Shown here one piece after another: positions 19,581 to 19,801 of a stretch of DNA of 19,801 nt; positions within the stretch are counted from its first letter, which is position 1, and every line of letters starts with the position of its first letter. Origin of the DNA: Pleurotus ostreatus/Saccharomyces cerevisiae fusant (lineage: Eukaryota > Opisthokonta); the NCBI GenBank assembly GCA_024196135.1, contig JAMQCK010000576.1:1-19801 (forward strand), written 5' to 3'. The notes beneath the pieces are model-generated. The model ran no database searches and was not told where the DNA came from. It saw only the letters and a program-made list of their open reading frames with translations. The translations under genes and the position numbers were made by a program.

Positions 19581-19801
19581 GAGGCCGTCCTGGAAAATCC
19601 GGCTTTGGCGCACATTTATCCACTTTTTTCTTGGGCCTTCGGCCCCCAAATTTATCCGTTTTCTGGAACGGCCTCTTGGGACCCCCAGGATTTATCCACT
19701 TTCCTGTGACGGCCTCCAAAAATGGCAATAAAATCGGCAAAAATCCCTTTTTTTCCTCCTCGGGTCCGCACAGGCGGTGCGTAAAGCGCCTGCGATAGAA
19801 A
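19581..19801. repeat. Noncoding repeat-like stretch with ATTTATCC blocks and inverted arms
   Basis: ATTTATCC occurs at 19614, 19650 and 19690, each followed by a T-rich run, so the spacing is 36 and 40 bases. GAGGCCGTCCTGGAAAAT at 19581-19598 has imperfect inverted partners ending in CGGCCTC at 19669-19675 and 19709-19715. A short palindrome TTGGGCC-TTC-GGCCC lies near 19631-19645, and CAGGCG (19771-19776) pairs with CGCCTG (19787-19792). Composition changes sharply from the preceding DNA. It looks like the edge of a noncoding repeat or MITE-like element continuing past the window, but no family is recognised. Confidence 0.4.

Overview
The window reads as chromosomal DNA of a filamentous basidiomycete, most likely an agaricomycete and possibly Polyporales. 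The evidence is protein genes cut by many 50-60 nt GT-AG introns, fairly GC-rich exons with strong C/G third-position preference, and agaricomycete-type families (a multi-exon microsomal P450, a CAP59/GT69 mannosyltransferase, an O-fucosyltransferase-like protein, TAPT1/Emp65). I see no tRNA, rRNA, CRISPR or complete transposon. All gene models are spliced by hand from consensus sites, reading frame and protein motifs.

Left half (1-9.3 kb), accessory in character: (i) the 3' part of a secreted protein gene with an aerolysin-like (ETX/MTX2-like) composition, cut by the left edge (+); (ii) four paralogous genes on the minus strand (1402-1863, 5868-6325, 7296-7754, 8786-9237), each encoding a 96-98 residue secreted six-cysteine protein. 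All four share one gene architecture: exon 1 of 126-132 nt, then exons of exactly 67, 56 and 42 nt. Cysteine spacing is identical, a TATA box lies about 80-92 nt before the ATG, and a TATTTATT element lies 74-98 nt after the stop; (iii) a 14-exon cytochrome P450 (+) inserted between paralogs A and B, with one surplus base at a 14-nt micro-exon, so it may be recently broken, mis-assembled or alternatively spliced.

Right half (10-19 kb), housekeeping in character: a 5'-nucleotidase/UshA-type metallophosphatase (+) with two apparent GC-AG introns; a GT69 CAP59-type membrane glycosyltransferase (+); convergent to it an O-fucosyltransferase-like membrane protein (-); and TAPT1/Emp65 (-). The last three are membrane proteins of families linked to the secretory pathway, but nothing in the sequence shows that they act together.

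The last 220 bases hold a short AT/GC-patchy repetitive stretch with repeated ATTTATCC blocks and inverted GGCC-rich arms, probably the edge of a noncoding repeat. The most novel-looking item is the four-member secreted six-cysteine family with conserved 5' and 3' elements.
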